Assembly: GCA_022695795.1 (NCBI GenBank)
Contig: MU404084.1
Coordinates: 62,001-126,000, forward strand
Source of the DNA: Biscogniauxia marginata
Taxonomy: Eukaryota > Ascomycota > Sordariomycetes > Xylariales > Xylariaceae
DNA: 64,000 nt
Reading direction: 5' to 3'
This document shows, in pieces, positions 59,117 through 64,000 of the stretch. Numbering within the stretch: the first letter of the stretch is position 1; each line of letters opens with the position of its first letter. The notes beneath the pieces were generated by a model. The model was given only the letters and a program-made list of their open reading frames with translations, was not told the DNA's origin and searched no databases. The translations under genes were made by a program, and so were the position numbers.

Positions 59117-61986
59117 TTTTTGATGACGATGGTTGTCGGCTAGTACGATCGATGTTGGTAGCGATGACGATGACGAAGTCATCTTGGACGACTCGGGACG
59201 ATCCCGGTCATGATTTCTCCTTTATTCCTTTTTTTCCCGGTTTGTTTGTTTCTGTCCTCTGTTTGACTAACGATGTGACGATAACTTGTTTCCATTTTCC
59301 GTGTATGAGACAACGACGGGACGGGACGGAACGGGACGGTGACGGGATAGGGTTCCTGGATGTGTGTTATTTGCTCCTATTCTTGCTGTCGTTTTCTCGT
59401 TATTTTTCTTTTCACATTTGGATCGAAAACGATGTGTGCAGTAATGCTGTATTGGTCTGTGAGGGTACATTTGTATGAAACACGGGTTATCTTGTTTGAA
59501 GATTGTTGTTACGAATTAATGATATTTTCCTTCGGGTCTCTCACCCTCTCCCCTTTTTTCGTCTACGACGATGTCGGTTTAACTTCCACTACGACTCACC
59601 TCTTCTACCCTGAGGATGTGCTGTAGGGACCAGAGTGGTTCAAATCGACCCAATGTATGTCCGTAACGTGTTATGCTGTTTAAGAGCGAGTGAGGTTCGG
59701 ATGGGATCTATGAGTGGGTGGGAAGGGGGACTGCTCTGCGTTCCATATCTTTCCGCCTCGTCCATTTATATTTATTTCTACGGAGTCACCCCCTCCCTCC
59801 GCCCCTCTTTCTCCTGTCTCTCTCTATCCCTATCTACCTATCTCGCGATGCCTCTTTTTCCGACTTGCATAAATTTATTTTTGGCCCGATAGCATCACTC
59901 GTAGAAACCCCACATAAGACCCTCCAGATGACCCATCCTCCCCTTGGGGTGGAAAGGGAAAAGCGTGGTGTTGATGCGGATGAACGGGTTCATTGGGCTG
60001 AGAGGGAGGGTCTGGGTGCCTAACGTAAGGTAGGTAGATCGGAACGGCCCCCCCCTTCCTCCCTCGCTCTCTATTGGACGGTGTATAAGACAAGTTAAAG
60101 GAGACGCTTATGAACTGCGGAGCCCCTCCAAGCGCTACTGCGTAGTTGGCGGTTATCCGAATTAGATGTTCATGCAGACGTCTCTTCTCTCTCTTTTTCT
60201 CTCTTCCTCTCTGTTTGGGGGGGGGTTGGGGGTTTAAGCACTGCTCATACCAACGCATCTTCAAGTTCGAGAGAGCGGTAGTGATGGGTATGGGTAAACG
60301 TTCTTCTAAGCTTCACAGTTTAATGAAGGGGACCTGGTATATGCGGATCAGGAGAGAAAACTTGGAATTTGTTTCACTAGGAAGAAGGCCAGAGCACACT
60401 GGGTTAGGTGATTCGATGTTCACTTGGGTATCGCCTTGTTTATTATGTGTAGAGAGAGGTATGTAGGTATCGAAGTCACTTGAGTTCTTCTCGGCTTTAA
60501 TGAACGCATACCATGCCTAGGTACGATACTTAATATGCTGAGTACAGCTTGGTTGGGCCGTGTACATGTAAGTATAGTGTAGATCGAATCGAGATGGAGA
60601 AGCACGGACTCCCTAGGTATATTAAAAAAAGTTCACTCCTCACCCGAATAATTAATACGATTTGAGCTCCTCTGGGAGTTTCAAGTTTCCCCGCATTGTG
60701 TTTATAGAGCTGTCTCTCTTGTCTTGTCTTGGCCACTACCTTTAGTTTAGAGACAAAGTTCATAAGAGGTGTTACGTAGTCTAGTCTGACATGAAATCTT
60801 ACAAGACAGAAAAGAAGCTAGTGTAGTGTTAGTGGTGGGTGGTGTCAGATGATTTCAAGTGTTTAAGACTGTCCCTCAGCTGGGTTTTAACTTGTCATCT
60901 CGACCGATGACCCGGGGGCTGCCGGGGTTAACTGTCAGCACCGAGCAAGCTAAGTAAATCGCCGATTGATATACTTAGTACCTAGGTGTACCTACACAGA
61001 CCTCTGACTTATTTATTATTTACGAATGACTCAATATAAAAGTACAATTCGGGACATCCTACCTATTCATCTGTGAGGCGCTGTCACACGGAAATGTACT
61101 GAGATACACAGACAGTGATAATGCTGTACACAGTACATGTACCTAATGAAGTAAATAGCATACCTAAGGTACATACATGGTAGTATAGGTAGAGAAGGTG
61201 AATGGATAACCGGCAGTTGAAGCTAGAAGCGCCAAGCTTTGGCTAGCGTGGCCCCATAGAGGCGTGTCCCAGAGGCGCCACGCAATCCCCAGTCCTCGTA
61301 AGTCACGCCACATACTACAAAGCACAGTAGTGTACATTGCTATACAATATACTGCCTAACAGCCCTTCCTTGATTTTGATGTCCCAGCCCTTCCACTTTC
61401 GGTATGACCTCATCCACTACGGGAACCCGGCCTTGGTTGACAACACATGACCACGTCCAGCTAGCCTAAGTAGGATCCCATCAATCTAGACCAAGACTGA
61501 CTGTGTATTTCTCTCTACCTCGTAGTACATACCTCTTCACCCCGGACTGCGGCACACCACAGACTTGAAGCAGGCTCTGTCAGAGGATCTGCCAGATGCC
61601 CGGCCGATTGCCCGATCTATGACTACGACTACGAGATTAGAGAAGTGAAGCCATTCCAAGGTTAGTAGTGGTAGGCAGCCCTTGACCAAACCCAACGGCC
61701 TTGCTTCATCGTCGTTTGCGGACAAGGCCTGGCCAGCCGCCCGACCGCCTTTGCTGTTGGCCCGGCCTAAGCGGGAGGCGTCATGGTTTCATACAGATAT
61801 CATTCCACTTTTCACCCGACGCTGCGAATGATAAATACCGGCCGGCCTGCCCCCATGACCAACAGTTTGGTTCGTCTCACTCTTTCCCATTCCCCCTCCC
61901 CATCGCGAGTTGCGGAATACCATCCGTTTCGTCTCGTCTCGTCCCCGTCCATCCACCAACTACCTACCTACTGAACCCATACGAAA
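59117..61986. other. Intergenic region, 2.9 kb
   Basis: No gene is supported. The start is probably the 3' untranslated region of the giant gene. A GGGACGGGACGGAACGGGAC repeat lies near 59315-59345, and a run of nine guanines followed by TT and five more lies near 60217-60232. The last 220 bases before 61987 are rich in CTCGTCTCGTC-type pyrimidine words and probably form the promoter of the MARVEL gene. Confidence 0.5.
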
Positions 61987-62622
61987 ATGATCATCACCGA
62001 TCTCTTCGCTACCATCCTCCGCCTCGCGGAGCTGGCCTTCGCCGCCATCGTCGCCGGCATCAACGGCGAGTACCTCCACCTCGTCCGGCGCACCTCCAGC
62101 TGGTCCCAGGGCCGTTTCATCTATGCCGAGGTGGTTGCCGGCATCTCTCTGTTCCTCTCCCTCATCTGGCTCATCCCCTTCTCCTCGAGCTTCATCCACT
62201 GGCCCATCGACCTGATCGTCTCCATCTGCTGGTTCATCGCCTTTGGCCTGCTGGAAAATGTAAGTTCTCCACGCCCTCTAACCAACTAACCAACCAACCA
62301 ACCAACCAACGCCCCCTTTCCCCCCTTTCTCCCCTTTAATCCCAATCCTAGCCCGAGAGGTAATACGTGAAGACGCTGACAGCTTATCCCCTCTACGTAG
62401 TATCTTGATGATACATTGAACGGCGCCTGTGGTTATGTTTTCAACTGGAGCGGTGTCAGCTTCTACGGCAGCGACCAGTGTGGCAAGTGGAAGGCCGTCC
62501 TCGCGTTCGCCTTCCTGTCCGCTATCTGTTGGCTCGTCTCGTCGATCATCGGGTTCTTGTGGGTACGCGACCGCGAGACTCGCCACTACCGCCGCCGCAC
62601 TTGGGGCCGCTCGCGCGTCTAA
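61987..62622 (+). CDS. MARVEL-type four-helix membrane protein, 164 aa
   Basis: Exons are 61987-62259 and 62401-62622 (495 nt, 164 aa). The 141-nt intron begins GTAAGT, has branch point CGCTGAC and ends CTACGTAG. Four hydrophobic segments are visible: about 5-25 (LFATILRLAELAFAAIVAGI), 45-67 (AEVVAGISLFLSLIWLIPF), 72-90 (WPIDLIVSICWFIAFGLLE) and 124-146 (VLAFAFLSAICWLVSSIIGF). The third-fourth loop carries two cysteines (NGACGYVFNWSG, SDQCGKW). The short tail is basic (RETRHYRRRTWGRSRV). This layout is that of fungal MARVEL-domain proteins, which sit in plasma-membrane or vesicle domains; the exact role is unknown. The ATG at 61987 directly precedes helix 1 and has context ACGAAAATGA. The intron is long for this genome and contains an AACC repeat. 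Confidence 0.85.
62281..62310. repeat. AACC tetranucleotide repeat inside an intron
   Basis: About six units of AACC lie inside the intron of the MARVEL gene, followed by a C/T-rich stretch. Length variation here would change intron size but not the protein. Confidence 0.85.
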
Positions 62623-64000
62623 GCGAAATGCCCTACCTATCCATCTACCCATCTACCCTGCAATGCGCAGACTCTAGAAAACACGGATACTGTTGGAATA
62701 GGGGGTTACCGTCTCTATCTTGATCGGGGCTGAAACTAGTCAGGATGAGATGAAAATTTCGCATCCTATCCCCCTACTAGGTCCTTTACAGCCCGCAAGC
62801 GCTTACTGATTCAGCTTTGTGAGATGCGAATGAAGTTTTATTCTATCGCTGCTGTCGGGCATAGCTTGCCTCTAATGATTCTGGCCATGGCTTATGATCA
62901 CGGCGTGCTTTGGATTTGTCTTGAGATACCACTTGTCTTCTAGCTGGTGCTTACGGCGGTTATAGGAACATGTAATGGCTAATTTTGTTAAAAGAAGACC
63001 AAAACAATATATGATACCCTTGAGGGAGAACAAAAATCTATTGCACTTTTCCAAGTTTTGGTATCATGTTTCGGTACGGGTCAAGCACTGCGTGTCGTTT
63101 AGAGAATGAGGTCTAAACTGTGATTAATGCTACGTTCACTAGTCGTGCCTCATCAATCTCTTTCCCTGGAGGCCTCCTTCGATGATCAAGGTTTCCTATT
63201 GATAGTATTTTGATATGCTGTGTCAAGCTAGCAACTACCCCTGCTGCCAGACTGGTCACCAACAAAGAGGAGCGTTAGGTAATAAACGATTTATCTTTCG
63301 AGATTATAGGACTGCCACTACAGTTGCCGATATATGACGCACATATCAAGCAAGAAATCGAGATGCACAGCCCTTGATTTGTTTCATGCCAGGCCTCCGT
63401 CAGCCTCCCAGGTGACGGGATGCTCCATGGAGATCTGCCTCTTATGTGGGCCGGGACAAAGCTACGCGTAGGTTTTCATACAACTTAGAGCTCGTGTACC
63501 TTGCATTCGTTTGCAGATATGATGGGAAAGTAAATCTGACAAAACAGGTCGGCGGGAGGCTACAGGCCTTTTCTTTGTGTCCCCAGCTTCTCATTGGATC
63601 ATGCCGGGGTTGAGGTGAACTTGGATCGGGAGAAAGAGAAAAGTCTATGACAGCATCGGAGGTCCGTTACCGTACAGCACCCCAAGGCGCTTAACGCCAC
63701 AGCGTCACTAGCCACGCACCACCAAGTCTTCCACCAATGGAACCTTCGATTCCAATTGGATGTCTGAGGTAAGGTGATTTGCCCCGCCACAGCGATCGCC
63801 AAGCCAGCGGGATCTAAGCAAGTTGCTCGATTAGGAAATAATGGTGTAGCTAGGGAAGTTGACGCCACGGGAGCTTTGGTCACTATGACGCGGATAAACT
63901 CATGATACACGAACGATTGGAAGTCGCTAGGCAGGAATGCAGGCAATGGAAGGTAGGGTATATCTGAAGCAGGCTGAGCAAGCAGGTGGGCAGATTCTGA
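62623..64000. other. Intergenic region, right edge
   Basis: No gene is supported. A minus-strand open frame without ATG at 63946-63599 reads FPNRATCLDPAGLAIAVAGQ; it slightly recalls the N-terminus of zinc-free quinone/alcohol dehydrogenase-like enzymes, but frames disagree downstream, so it would be a remnant at best. Confidence 0.4.

Noticed and set aside
1..64000. CRISPR-like or phage-like systems
   Set aside because: No regularly spaced repeats were seen and the introns and gene types are clearly eukaryotic.

Overview
This is a window from a filamentous ascomycete (Pezizomycotina), most likely a Sordariomycete. The evidence is short spliceosomal introns (about 50-185 nt) with GTRNGT donors and CTAAC/CTGAC-like branch points, a Zn2Cys6 regulator, ESCRT-III Snf7, CST subunit Ten1 and a CSA-type WD40 protein. 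There is also a strongly A+T-rich, stop-riddled tract of the kind left by RIP. No tRNA, rRNA, CRISPR array or intact transposon was found.

Layout. 1-2 kb is non-coding with a GGAC microsatellite. 2.0-5.7 kb (minus) holds a six-exon Zn2Cys6 regulator of 1135 aa. 5.7-21.6 kb is gene-poor with many TACCTACCTA-like words, simple repeats and one possible small spliced gene (17.3-16.8 kb). 21.6-24.3 kb holds a head-to-head pair: an unrecognised 248-aa protein (minus) and a CSA/ERCC8 WD40 protein (plus). 24.3-28.9 kb is again empty. 28.9-31.5 kb is a decayed island: an A+T-rich tract followed by a broken kinase-like gene. 32.1-35.1 kb holds a GC-rich, intronless D-2-hydroxyacid dehydrogenase and a three-exon BTB-domain gene. 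35.1-41.1 kb contains further decayed genes, notably a broken C2H2 zinc-finger gene. 41.2-43.3 kb is a second head-to-head pair, TEN1 (minus) and SNF7 (plus). 47.5-59.1 kb is one giant three-exon gene for a 3818-aa low-complexity protein. 62.0-62.6 kb is a four-helix MARVEL-type membrane protein. The remainder is intergenic.

How it fits together. There is no operon or obvious biosynthetic cluster. Housekeeping genes (CSA, TEN1, SNF7, MARVEL) alternate with accessory segments of degraded and orphan genes. The exon models below were built by hand from splice consensus. For each intact multi-exon gene the exon lengths sum to a multiple of three and the reading frame runs unbroken through every junction. 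Two introns (in the 248-aa gene and in SNF7) are stop-free and a multiple of three, so a naive ORF call would retain them. No clearly new multi-gene system is evident. The most unusual items are the giant disordered protein, the 3n introns, the decayed island beside a GC-rich oxidoreductase, and the broken gene at 38.7-39.8 kb.
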